Positions 1 through 5,647 of a DNA stretch of 5,647 bases are shown here, in pieces; position 1 is the stretch's first letter; every line of letters begins with the position of its first letter. The notes under the pieces were generated by a model. That model saw only the letters and a program-made list of their open reading frames with translations, had not been told where the DNA came from and made no database searches. The stretch lies in the NCBI GenBank assembly GCA_900320765.1, contig ONTN01000171.1:1-5647 (forward strand). The letters run 5' to 3'. A program made the translations under genes and the position numbers. Source of the stretch: an uncultured Eubacteriales bacterium. GTDB lineage: Bacteria > Bacillota > Clostridia > Oscillospirales > Oscillospiraceae.

Positions 1-2295
1 AAGCGGCAGCGCCTTTCCGAAGACGGCAGGATAAAAAGCTACGCACTTGCCTGGGAGGAGGACGCCGAGGTCGAGGGTACGGATTATATCCCGTCCATCG
101 CGACGGTCACGGACGGCTTTCCGGCGCTCAGCGGGCTCAAGCTTATTAGCGGCAGATATCCCGAGAGAGCGGGTGAGGTAATAGTTCCAGATTCGTGGCT
201 CAGCGATATGCGGGACGCGGTTTCTGAGGAATATACCATCGTCGGAACGTATAAGCACTATTTCTATACCGCAATCACCTTCGGCGAGGGCGACGGCTAC
301 GCGGAGGCGTGGGTCGAGCTCAAAAACCCCGGCGAGTACGAGAGCTTCGCCAAAAGCTACGGCGACGAGTTCGTAACGCACAGGATGCTGCTCGTGCTCT
401 ACGGGGCGGCGGGGAGCAATAATCTGCGCTCGTTTCTGTTCGGCTTTGCGGCGATACTCGTCGGGCTAATAATGTTCGGCTCGATATCGCTCATCTATAA
501 CTCCTTTTCCATCTCGGTCGCGGACAGGACGCGTGAGTTCGGCATACTGAAATCCGTCGGCGCTACGAAAAAGCAGATACGCCGCTCGGTGCTCTGCGAG
601 GCGCTCGTGCTGAGCGCCGCCGCGATCCCGATTGGGCTCATCGTCGGCTGTGCGGGCATAGGAATAACGCTATATCTTTTGCGCGACGCGTTCAGCGCCT
701 TTACCTCCGCGGCAAACGTTGAGATGCGCCTCGTGATAAACCCGGTCGCTCTTTTGATCGCGGCGGCGATATGCCTCGCTACCACTCTGATCTCCGCGTG
801 GATCCCGGCTCTGCGCGCGATGCGCACCCCGCCGATGGAGGCGATAAGGCAGACGGCGGACGTTAAGATAAGGGAGCGGGAGGTCAGGACCTCGCGGCTT
901 ACCGGGAAGCTCTTCGGCTTTGAGGGCACGCTCGCGGCGAAGAATTTTAAGCGCAGCCGCAGGCGCTACCGCTCCACCGTGATAAGCCTCTTTCTTTCGG
1001 TAGTGCTGTTCATCTCTGCGTCGAGCTTCTGCGCCTATCTGACGGACGCTCTTGAGATGAGCGCCGCAAACGACACCGGCGAGGATATCTACTACGAGAT
1101 CTACGGCAAGGAGATGCCCGACCCGGAGGGGATTTTAAATAAGCTCCTCGAAGTTGAGGACGTGGAGAACGGCTGGTACTTCGCGAAGTACTGGGTGCAG
1201 TTTGAGACGGACGGTGAGAACGCGGACCCAAGCGCCACGATTGTGGGCGGCGACAAGGCCTACTGGACCGGGCAGCTCATTTTTTTGCGGGACGAGGTTT
1301 TTCACACACTGTGCCGCGAAACCGGCGAAAACCCGGAGGATTATTTTGACCCGTCCGCGCCCCGGGCGCTTATCCTGAACGAGTACACCTACGAAACGAT
1401 CACGTCGGAGGGGAAATACTACAGTAACGCGAAATTTCTGAACGAGGCGACGCTCCCTGCGCCGGTTTATTATGATGCGGCAAACAGGATCGAGGGCTAC
1501 GCTCAGGCGGGAAGCCCGGACGACGGTGAGACGTATTATTACGTGCCGCTTGAAATGATCGAGTCCGGCGAGGATTACGAAATGGACGATGAGCGCATCC
1601 TGCGCGTTCCCGCAAGCGAGGCCGTCACGCGGCAGGAGCTGACTGCCGCCCGCGCTCTTAAAACGCGGCCGATGGGTCTTAGCGGAACGGAAGTTCAGCT
1701 CATTCTCCCGTGGTCGATGAGCGGCTTTGTCGCGCGGGATGACTTTAACTATGCCGAGTTCGTATTCAAGGCGACGAAGCACGCGAAGGCCGCCGCGGAT
1801 ATGAATGAGCTCTTGCACTCATTGGACCTTGAGACCTACACGCTTCAGGACAAGGCGGCTGACGTGGAGAATGTGCGCATGCTGTCGCTCGTGATAAACG
1901 TGATGGCCTACGGCTTCATAATTCTCATAAGCCTTATCGCGGCTGCGAACGTATTCAACACGGTATCGACGAGCATCGGCCTGCGGCGCCGCGAGTTCGC
2001 CATGCTCCGCAGCATCGGAATGGGGAATAGGAGCTTTATGCGCATGCTGCGCTATGAGTGCGCGATCTACGGGGCAAAGGCGCTTTTATGGGGCCTGCCC
2101 GCTGCCGCCCTCGTGACCTACGGGATTTACGCCGCGACGAACAGCCTGACCGAGCAGCCCTTCTATATCCCGCCCGTTCCGGTCGCCATAGCCGTTTTCA
2201 GCGTCTTCGCCGTAGTTTTCGCTACGATGCTGTATTCGGCGTCGAAGATTCGGAAGGATAACCCCATTGACGCGCTGAAGAATGAGAATTTGTAA
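1..2295 (+). CDS. FtsX-like ABC transporter permease, two FtsX domains (5' end outside the window)
   Basis: The frame is open from base 1, so the ATG at 208 is internal and the gene is cut by the window edge; 764 residues are visible. Residues about 1-135 look like the end of a MacB-type extracellular core domain, including a GRYPERAGEVIVP stretch near residues 51-63. The first FtsX domain follows: membrane helix about 145-168, cytoplasmic DRTREFGILKSVGATKKQI (175-193), helices about 200-223 and 247-270, then MRTPPMEAIR. A fourth helix (about 325-345) leads into a roughly 275-residue extracytoplasmic region. The second FtsX domain has helices near 628-650, 690-712 and 725-748, with RRREFAMLRSIGM after the first and a polar tail ending DNPIDALKNENL. 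Such permeases work in the membrane with a separate ATPase, usually encoded just upstream, in export of peptides or lipids or in antimicrobial peptide sensing; the substrate cannot be told here. The family call is secure, the role is not. Confidence 0.93.
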   Translation, partial: KRQRLSEDGRIKSYALAWEEDAEVEGTDYIPSIATVTDGFPALSGLKLISGRYPERAGEVIVPDSWLSDMRDAVSEEYTIVGTYKHYFYTAITFGEGDGYAEAWVELKNPGEYESFAKSYGDEFVTHRMLLVLYGAAGSNNLRSFLFGFAAILVGLIMFGSISLIYNSFSISVADRTREFGILKSVGATKKQIRRSVLCEALVLSAAAIPIGLIVGCAGIGITLYLLRDAFSAFTSAANVEMRLVINPVALLIAAAICLATTLISAWIPALRAMRTPPMEAIRQTADVKIREREVRTSRLTGKLFGFEGTLAAKNFKRSRRRYRSTVISLFLSVVLFISASSFCAYLTDALEMSAANDTGEDIYYEIYGKEMPDPEGILNKLLEVEDVENGWYFAKYWVQFETDGENADPSATIVGGDKAYWTGQLIFLRDEVFHTLCRETGENPEDYFDPSAPRALILNEYTYETITSEGKYYSNAKFLNEATLPAPVYYDAANRIEGYAQAGSPDDGETYYYVPLEMIESGEDYEMDDERILRVPASEAVTRQELTAARALKTRPMGLSGTEVQLILPWSMSGFVARDDFNYAEFVFKATKHAKAAADMNELLHSLDLETYTLQDKAADVENVRMLSLVINVMAYGFIILISLIAAANVFNTVSTSIGLRRREFAMLRSIGMGNRSFMRMLRYECAIYGAKALLWGLPAAALVTYGIYAATNSLTEQPFYIPPVPVAIAVFSVFAVVFATMLYSASKIRKDNPIDALKNENL

Positions 2296-2340
2296 AAAAA
2301 GCTTCCCCCGGGGAAGCTGTCACGAAGTGACTGATGAGGT
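2294..2340. repeat. Double-hairpin intergenic repeat after the permease
   Basis: An A-run (2294-2300, overlapping the TAA stop) is followed by a perfect palindromic hairpin at 2300-2318 (AGCTTCCC, loop CCG, GGGAAGCT; 8 bp). Directly next to it is a second hairpin at 2319-2331 (GTCAC, loop GAA, GTGAC), then TGATGAGGT. On the plus strand no T-run follows either hairpin, so it is a poor terminator for the permease; read on the minus strand, the first hairpin is followed by about seven T, a terminator-like shape, but no minus-strand gene lies near enough to need it. From memory, hairpin plus GTCACGAAGTGAC plus TGATGAGG-like tails recur between genes in gut Clostridia, so I call it an interspersed repeat rather than a terminator. 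That recollection was not checked. It could still block or stabilise the 3' end of the permease mRNA. Confidence 0.6.
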
Positions 2341-2387
2341 GTATTGAATTCCAAAACCGGTGCGATAGATGTACTATAAACTCATGC

Positions 2388-2394
2388 GGAGGGG
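2388..2394 (+). promoter_or_regulatory. Shine-Dalgarno site fixing the TTG start of glycerate kinase
   Basis: GGAGGGG lies 7 nt before the TTG at 2402. The upstream in-frame ATGs at 2369 and 2384 have no comparable site and would add MYYKLMRRGRD ahead of the normal N-terminus of the family. Confidence 0.8.
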
Positions 2395-2401
2395 ACGGGA
2401 T

Positions 2402-3559
2402 TTGAAACTGCTTTTTGCTTCGGATTCCTTTAAGGGAAGCCTGTCGAGCGCTAAGACCGCCGCTCTTTTGGAGAGGGCAGCGAGGGAGGTCTTGGGCGAG
2501 GGCGTCGTTTGCTCCGGCGTGCCGGTTGCCGACGGCGGCGAGGGCACGGCGGAGGCGGTGGTCGCCGCCGCGGGTGGAAGCTTTATAGACGCCAAAGTAC
2601 ACGGTCCGCTTATGGAGCAGGTCACAGCCCGGTACGGCGTGCTCCGCGGGCAGCGGGCTGTAATTGAGATGGCGGCGGCCTCGGGGCTTACCCTTGTGCC
2701 GGAGAATAAGCGCGACCCCATGCGAGCTACGAGCTTCGGCACGGGTGAGCTCATACTAAACGCCTTGGACAGCGGCTGCACCGACCTGGCAATTGCCATA
2801 GGCGGCAGCGCGACGAACGACGGGGGTATGGGCTGCGCCCGCGCTCTCGGCGTCCGCTTCCTCGACGACAAGGGACGCGAGCTTGAAGGGAGGGGAGAGG
2901 ACCTTGAAAAGGTCAGAGACATCGACCTTTCCAGCCTCGACCCGCGTATTAAAGATACAAAGATAACGGTTATGTGCGACGTTACAAATCCGCTTTGCGG
3001 GCCGGACGGGGCGACAAACACCTTCGGCGCGCAGAAGGGCGCGGCCACGGAGACGGTGGCGCGGCTCGAGGCGGGGATGGTAAACTACCGCGATATCATC
3101 CGCCGCAAGTTCGGGATTGACCCCGACGCGATACCCGGCGCGGGAGCGGCGGGCGGCCTTGGGGCGGCTCTCGCCGTCTTTTTTGGCGGCGAAATGAGGT
3201 CGGGAATCGACACAGTCCTCGACCTCATCGACTTTGACAGGCTTATCGAGGGCGCTGACCTCGTCGTGACGGGCGAGGGGCGGACGGACAGGCAGAGCGC
3301 GTTCGGCAAGGTGATGCGGGGCGTGGGCGAGCGCGCCCGGGCGAGGGGGATTCCCGCCGTCGGTCTCTCGGGCTCCCTCGGAGAAGGGGCGGAGATATTG
3401 TACGACCACGGCGTCGCCTCGATTATGACGGCGGTGGACGCGCCGATGACGCTCTCTGAGGCTATCGGCCGGGCGGAGGAGCTGTACTGTCGCGCTGCGG
3501 TGCGTATGTTCCGCTTCATTCAGGCGGGTATGCAAATCGCGGAGAAAGCAGGAGAATGA
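2402..3559 (+). CDS. glxK: Glycerate kinase, class II (GarK/GlxK family)
   Basis: This cytoplasmic enzyme phosphorylates D-glycerate with ATP, in this family usually at the 2-position, giving 2-phosphoglycerate for lower glycolysis. I chose the TTG at 2402 because of the GGAGGGG 7 nt upstream and because the protein then begins KLLFASDSFKGS, matching the usual KIVIAPDSFKGS opening; it gives 385 residues, the normal length for the family (about 375-385). Visible motifs, numbered from the TTG: DSFKGS (8-13), VADGGEGT (42-49), IEMAAASGL (88-96), GGSATNDGG (134-142), DVTNPLCGPDGAT (193-205), GAQKGA (209-214), GAAGGLGAAL (248-257) and VVTGEGRTDRQS (288-299). All family blocks are present, so it should be active. 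It is separated from the permease by the hairpin repeat and followed after 36 nt by a small unknown gene. No glycerate-forming enzyme or sugar-acid regulator is in view, so the source of glycerate is unknown. The symbol glxK or garK reflects the family only. Confidence 0.95.
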   Translation: MKLLFASDSFKGSLSSAKTAALLERAAREVLGEGVVCSGVPVADGGEGTAEAVVAAAGGSFIDAKVHGPLMEQVTARYGVLRGQRAVIEMAAASGLTLVPENKRDPMRATSFGTGELILNALDSGCTDLAIAIGGSATNDGGMGCARALGVRFLDDKGRELEGRGEDLEKVRDIDLSSLDPRIKDTKITVMCDVTNPLCGPDGATNTFGAQKGAATETVARLEAGMVNYRDIIRRKFGIDPDAIPGAGAAGGLGAALAVFFGGEMRSGIDTVLDLIDFDRLIEGADLVVTGEGRTDRQSAFGKVMRGVGERARARGIPAVGLSGSLGEGAEILYDHGVASIMTAVDAPMTLSEAIGRAEELYCRAAVRMFRFIQAGMQIAEKAGE

Positions 3560-3595
3560 AAAAAGCTTGAGCATTTACGACAGGATGGTACACAC

Positions 3596-4054
3596 ATGAA
3601 TTACGATGAACTGAGAGAACTGCTGTTTGACGCTTCTTACTGCGTTATCGATTTTCTGCCGCGTCAGGTGCCGGCGGGGAGCGGCGGCAAGTATTTTGCT
3701 GTCGAAAAGTATTTTTCCGAGCACCCGCGTATCGATGCGCTCTATCAGAGCTTTGCCGGGATCGCGCTGAAGCTCGGCTGTTATTATGGGCTTGCGCTAT
3801 ACGATCCCGCGGGAGATGCATGGATAGACAACCCGCAGCCGGAGTTGCTTGCTCGCAGGATAGAGGAATGCGCTTTTCCCGGGAAGGAGAGATACGTCCA
3901 GCTCCTTTTCCCCGGCGAAGGAGCTATGCTTGAGCTTAACGGTGGAGACCTTTATATGACGCTGTACGCTCCCTCGGAAGAGCTTCGGGAGACGGCAGAA
4001 AAGCTCGCAGGCGCGGAAGGGCTTTTCCTTCGCGAGCCCGGGGACTGCATTTAA
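3596..4054 (+). CDS. Small conserved-looking protein of unknown function (152 aa)
   Basis: The ATG at 3596 is preceded by AGGATGG (3582-3588); the AGGA core is 10 nt from the start, a little far but usable. The protein is soluble: no signal peptide, no membrane segment, mixed alpha/beta composition and an acidic character. Striking stretches are SYCVIDFLPRQVP (14-26), GKYFAVEKYF (31-40), KLGCYYGLALYD (59-70) and ELNGGDLYMTLYAPSEEL (113-130). I have a memory of clostridial hypothetical proteins with the same IDxLPxxVP, QYFxxExxF and GGDLYMTLYGPSEEL pattern, so it is probably a conserved family, but I cannot name a domain or function. It lies 36 nt behind glycerate kinase with no terminator between, so the two are likely co-transcribed, and the strong terminator follows 7 nt after its stop. 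Confidence is high that it is a real gene and low about its role. Confidence 0.85.
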   Translation: MNYDELRELLFDASYCVIDFLPRQVPAGSGGKYFAVEKYFSEHPRIDALYQSFAGIALKLGCYYGLALYDPAGDAWIDNPQPELLARRIEECAFPGKERYVQLLFPGEGAMLELNGGDLYMTLYAPSEELRETAEKLAGAEGLFLREPGDCI

Positions 4055-4060
4055 AATAAC

Positions 4061-4119
4061 AGCACCCCATTTTTCAGGCATGCGGTAGAGTCCTGAAAAT
4101 GGGGTGCTTTTGATTTTTT
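4061..4119 (+). terminator. Strong intrinsic terminator between convergent genes, possibly bidirectional
   Basis: The left arm 4061-4078 (AGCACCCC, A, five T, CAGG) pairs with the right arm 4092-4108, which has four A in place of five, leaving one bulged T in a stem of 17 bp. The loop is 13 nt (4079-4091). The right arm runs into TTTTGA and a further run of six T (4114-4119). It begins 7 nt after the stop of the small unknown gene. Read on the minus strand the same stem starts 10 nt after the exonuclease stop and is followed by GTTATTTTAAA, a weaker T-rich tail, so it may serve both convergent genes. Confidence 0.9.
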
Positions 4120-5063
4120 CAGCCCTTCGCGGGGGTTTTGCGCGCTCTGTATCGTCTTCGCTTGCCGCTACCCTTCGCCGAGGCGCAGACGTGGGTCTCG
4201 CCTCTTTTCGATATGCGGCGGTACTCATAAATCGCCGCGGCGTCGATGGCAGGTACCGCGGCGCGGGCGCAGCGGGACTTCGGGTCGAAGGTCAGGCGGA
4301 TAATGAATTTTCCGTGGTCGGGGCAGGAGCCCGTGGCATAGAAACGCACTCCGTCCGTCGAATGCCACTGGCGCGCCCACGTCGTCCTTCCGCAGATGGG
4401 GCAGGGGGTTATGCGCGCCGCCTTTGAATCGAGGCACTCCTCCACCGAGACGAAGGGGCCGATGCGGCGGCCGCGGGTCACGGGGAAGGGCTCGGAACAG
4501 AACTTATCCCGCCTTGAGCCGGGCTTTTCCGGCACGGGCTTTATATACCTTGCCCCGTCGCCGAGCCACATACCGACGAGGGCGGTGTAAACGGCGTCGT
4601 TCAGCGCGTTATGAAACGTAAACGTGTCGGGTATGCCGAGGTATTCGACAACCCGCCATAGAGCGGCCTGCTGTCTGTCCTCGCCGAGGGCATGGGAAAA
4701 GGCGGCCTGATAATCAAAAACCTGGGCGGGCTCGGTGAAGCTCAGCCCGTAGTAGGCGCAGTTCTGACGCACAGCCTCGAAGTCTCCGCTGCCCCAAAAG
4801 GCAAACTCACTATCGTCACCGCGCCACGCCTCGAACATACCCCAGGCCTCGGAAAAGGCGATGTCGCTCCCGCGGGAGGAATCAAGCTCGGGAAGGCTCC
4901 TCGCCCCGCGGTCGAATTTTTTATGTATGGCGGGCTTTATGAATACGCTGAAGGTATCTCTTATCGCGCCGGAGCCGTCAACTCTGACGGCTCCGATTTG
5001 CAGTATCTCGTCGACCGGCTTCGCGTCGTACCCGCGATTCCACTCGAGGTCCATTACGATCAT
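4119..5063 (-). CDS. DEDDh-type 3'-5' exonuclease with C-terminal zinc ribbon and basic tail
   Basis: This is a 314-residue cytoplasmic nuclease of the RNase T / DNA polymerase III epsilon superfamily (KapD/ERI1-like branch), which removes 3' nucleotides from RNA or DNA with two metal ions. The start is well set: AGGAG (5070-5074) lies 6 nt before the ATG. Catalytic candidates are D5 and E7 in VMDLEWN, D94 in FWGSGDFEAVRQN, and H151 with D156 in FHNALNDAVYTALV, the complete DEDDh set. After about residue 175 comes a linker, then C221 and C224 (CPIC) with C247 and H250 (CPDH), a likely zinc ribbon, and a strongly basic end (KGSGKRRRYRARK) suited to nucleic acid binding. From memory, related clostridial proteins carry the same tail domain. 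The substrate is unknown. The gene has its own promoter at 5400-5428 and a 300-bp element in its leader; it converges on the small unknown gene at the shared terminator. Confidence 0.92.
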   Translation of the reverse strand: MIVMDLEWNRGYDAKPVDEILQIGAVRVDGSGAIRDTFSVFIKPAIHKKFDRGARSLPELDSSRGSDIAFSEAWGMFEAWRGDDSEFAFWGSGDFEAVRQNCAYYGLSFTEPAQVFDYQAAFSHALGEDRQQAALWRVVEYLGIPDTFTFHNALNDAVYTALVGMWLGDGARYIKPVPEKPGSRRDKFCSEPFPVTRGRRIGPFVSVEECLDSKAARITPCPICGRTTWARQWHSTDGVRFYATGSCPDHGKFIIRLTFDPKSRCARAAVPAIDAAAIYEYRRISKRGETHVCASAKGSGKRRRYRARKTPAKG

Positions 5064-5088
5064 CGTGATCTCCTATCTTTTTTGAGTA

Positions 5089-5110
5089 AGCTGACGGCAA
5101 CTATAAGAAC
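5089..5110 (+). repeat. Left terminal inverted repeat of the MITE-like element
   Basis: This 22-nt end begins AGCTGACGGCA and ends CTATAAGAAC. It matches the reverse complement of 5367-5388 except at 5100 (A here; C at the paired position 5377). TA precedes it. Confidence 0.8.
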
Positions 5111-5224
5111 GCGGTTTTGACGGGCTTTTTTCCGCCAAGCCCGCGTCAGCCACCTTGATAATACGCAAGTATTGTCTGCGGCGCCTTCCTTGCCTTGACG
5201 AAAAACTGCTCCGTCAAAACTGCA

Positions 5225-5278
5225 AGGCACCTCACAGCGAGTAATTTTCGCAGGCACCTCACAGCGAGTAATTTTCGC
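5225..5278. repeat. Perfect 27-nt tandem duplication inside the element
   Basis: Two identical 27-nt units, 5225-5251 and 5252-5278, abut with no spacer. Each starts AGGCACCTCACAGCGAG and ends TAATTTTCGC. The core CCTCACAGCG in each unit (5230-5239 and 5257-5266) reappears inverted as CGCTGTGAGG at 5354-5363, next to the right terminal repeat, so either copy could pair with the far end of the element. Confidence 0.9.
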
Positions 5279-5366
5279 GGGATTTTTGTTCTGCGAAGCG
5301 CAGATGGGCTGACGCCCATCAAGCGACAAGGGGCAAAAAGCGCCGAAAAGGACCGCTGTGAGGCGT

Positions 5367-5388
5367 GTTCTTATAGCTGCCGTCAGCT
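5367..5388 (-). repeat. Right terminal inverted repeat of the MITE-like element
   Basis: Inverted partner of 5089-5110 with 21 of 22 matches, followed by TA at 5389-5390. Its outer edge lies about 11 nt downstream of the exonuclease -10 box. Confidence 0.8.
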
Positions 5389-5399
5389 TAAGCCCAAGT

Positions 5400-5428
5400 A
5401 TTGTAGCACAATTTATGCCGCTTGACAA
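5400..5428 (-). promoter_or_regulatory. Sigma-A-type promoter for the exonuclease gene
   Basis: Read on the minus strand: -35 TTGTCA (5423-5428), a 17-nt spacer (5406-5422) and -10 TACAAT (5400-5405). Each box differs from consensus at one position and the spacing is ideal; TGTGC just before the -10 resembles an extended -10 element. Transcription should begin near 5393, just outside the MITE-like element, so the whole element would be in the leader. The promoter starts only 15 nt after the spoVAE stop; no terminator separates them, so read-through from the spoVA operon during sporulation is possible. Confidence 0.75.
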
Positions 5429-5442
5429 TACCGGACGGGCGG

Positions 5443-5647
5443 CTATTTATCGCCGGGCTTTGCCACGACGGCTACGATATAGCCAAAGACGATCGCTGCG
5501 GTGAGCCCTCCGGCGGCGGCTGTGAGCCCGCCCGTGAAGGCGCCGAGAAGACCGGACTCGCCGACGGCCTTCTTCACGCCCTTAGCCAGATTGTACCCGA
5601 AGCCGGTGAGAGGCACGGTCGCGCCCGCTCCCGCCCATTTGACGAGG
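5443..5647 (-). CDS. spoVAE: Stage V sporulation protein AE, C-terminal part (gene runs off the right edge)
   Basis: The minus-strand frame entering from the right edge encodes 67 residues and ends at TAG (5443-5445). The visible part reads WAGAGATVPLTGFGYNLAKG, then VKKAVGESGLLGAFTGG, then LTAAAGGLTAAIVFGYIVAVV and a short polar tail KPGDK. This matches, from memory, the C-terminal half of clostridial SpoVAE (SpoVAC/SpoVAEB family), an inner spore membrane protein of about 115-125 residues, so roughly 50 N-terminal residues are missing. With SpoVAC and SpoVAD it takes up calcium dipicolinate into the forespore and helps release it at germination. In most spore formers spoVAC and spoVAD lie directly upstream, here expected beyond the right edge. 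The visible hydrophobic segment is the last membrane helix. The gene is normally made in the forespore under SigG, but its promoter is not in view. Confidence 0.9.
   Translation of the reverse strand, partial: LVKWAGAGATVPLTGFGYNLAKGVKKAVGESGLLGAFTGGLTAAAGGLTAAIVFGYIVAVVAKPGDK

Larger units (their letters stand above)
5089..5388. mobile_element. MITE-like element, 300 bp, TA-flanked, no transposase
   Basis: The ends are 22-nt inverted repeats (5089-5110 and 5367-5388) that match at 21 of 22 positions and begin AGCTGACGGCA. Each end is flanked by TA (5087-5088 and 5389-5390), as expected for a TA target duplication of the IS630/Tc1/mariner type. The inside has no believable gene; the open frames across it are compositional. 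It is packed with short dyads: 5118-5148 (GACGGGCTT pairing with a 2-nt bulge), 5157-5176 (8 bp, GCAA loop), 5191-5229 (TGCC and TTGACG stems), 5291-5303 (CTGCG/CGCAG) and 5303-5320 (GATGGGC/GCCCATC), plus a 27-nt tandem repeat. It sits exactly between the exonuclease promoter and its ribosome binding site. The inverted repeats and TA are seen; mobility and the helper transposase family are inferred. Confidence 0.75.

Noticed and set aside
2300..2331. Intrinsic terminator for the permease gene
   Set aside because: Neither hairpin is followed by a T-run on the plus strand; the T-run exists only on the opposite strand.
2344..2380. Possible promoter for glycerate kinase (TTGAAT at 2344-2349 with TATAAA at 2375-2380 or TACTAT at 2372-2377)
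   Set aside because: The spacers are 25 or 22 nt, too long, and a start from TATAAA would fall on the ribosome binding site itself.
3797..4228. Minus-strand open frame opposite the small unknown gene, and similar long frames opposite the permease and kinase (for example 1135-1818, 2374-3048, 2756-3574)
   Set aside because: They are GC-rich shadow frames of clearly coding plus-strand genes, with no recognisable motifs, and the 3797-4228 frame runs through the terminator hairpin.
5225..5278. CRISPR array
   Set aside because: The two 27-nt repeats abut with no spacer and there is no further copy or cas gene.
5060..5428. Open frames on both strands across the non-coding gap before the exonuclease (minus 5060-5428, plus 5195-5425)
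   Set aside because: They lie over the inverted-repeat element, their protein repeats only mirror the 27-nt DNA duplication, and they have no family resemblance or convincing ribosome binding site.
5422..5450. Plus-strand TTGACA (5422-5427) with TATTTA/ATTTAT about 16-17 nt downstream
   Set aside because: The -10 match is poor, and it would transcribe antisense into spoVAE with no plus-strand gene in view; it overlaps the better minus-strand promoter by near-palindromy.

Overview
The window looks like chromosomal DNA of a GC-rich, spore-forming member of the Clostridia (Oscillospiraceae-like; this lineage call is inference). The evidence is a C-terminal piece of SpoVAE (spore core dipicolinate channel) at the right edge, strong GGAGG-type Shine-Dalgarno sites, a TTG start, and short structured interspersed repeats of a kind I associate, from memory only, with gut Clostridia.

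Left to right: (1) nt 1-2295, plus strand, a large FtsX-like ABC transporter permease whose N-terminus lies outside the window. (2) nt 2294-2340, a compact double-hairpin repeat directly after its stop codon. (3) nt 2402-3559, a class II glycerate kinase starting at TTG. (4) nt 3596-4054, a small conserved-looking protein of unknown function, 36 nt behind the kinase and probably in the same transcript. (5) nt 4061-4119, a strong intrinsic terminator between convergent genes. (6) nt 4119-5063, minus strand, a DEDDh 3'-5' exonuclease with a C-terminal zinc ribbon and a basic tail. (7) nt 5064-5442, 379 nt of non-coding DNA holding a good minus-strand promoter and, between it and the exonuclease ribosome binding site, a 300-bp MITE-like element with 22-nt terminal inverted repeats flanked by TA. 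(8) nt 5443-5647, minus strand, the C-terminal 67 residues of SpoVAE.

The genes do not form one obvious pathway. The permease is probably the end of an export or peptide-sensing ABC operon; the kinase feeds D-glycerate into lower glycolysis; the exonuclease has its own promoter downstream of the spoVA operon. The most notable structure is the 300-bp element: removing it and one TA restores an ordinary leader of about 28 nt for the exonuclease, so it reads as a recent insertion that turned a short leader into a long structured one of about 330 nt. I found no CRISPR array, tRNA, rRNA, phage gene, toxin-antitoxin pair or defence system, and nothing that amounts to a new multi-gene system.
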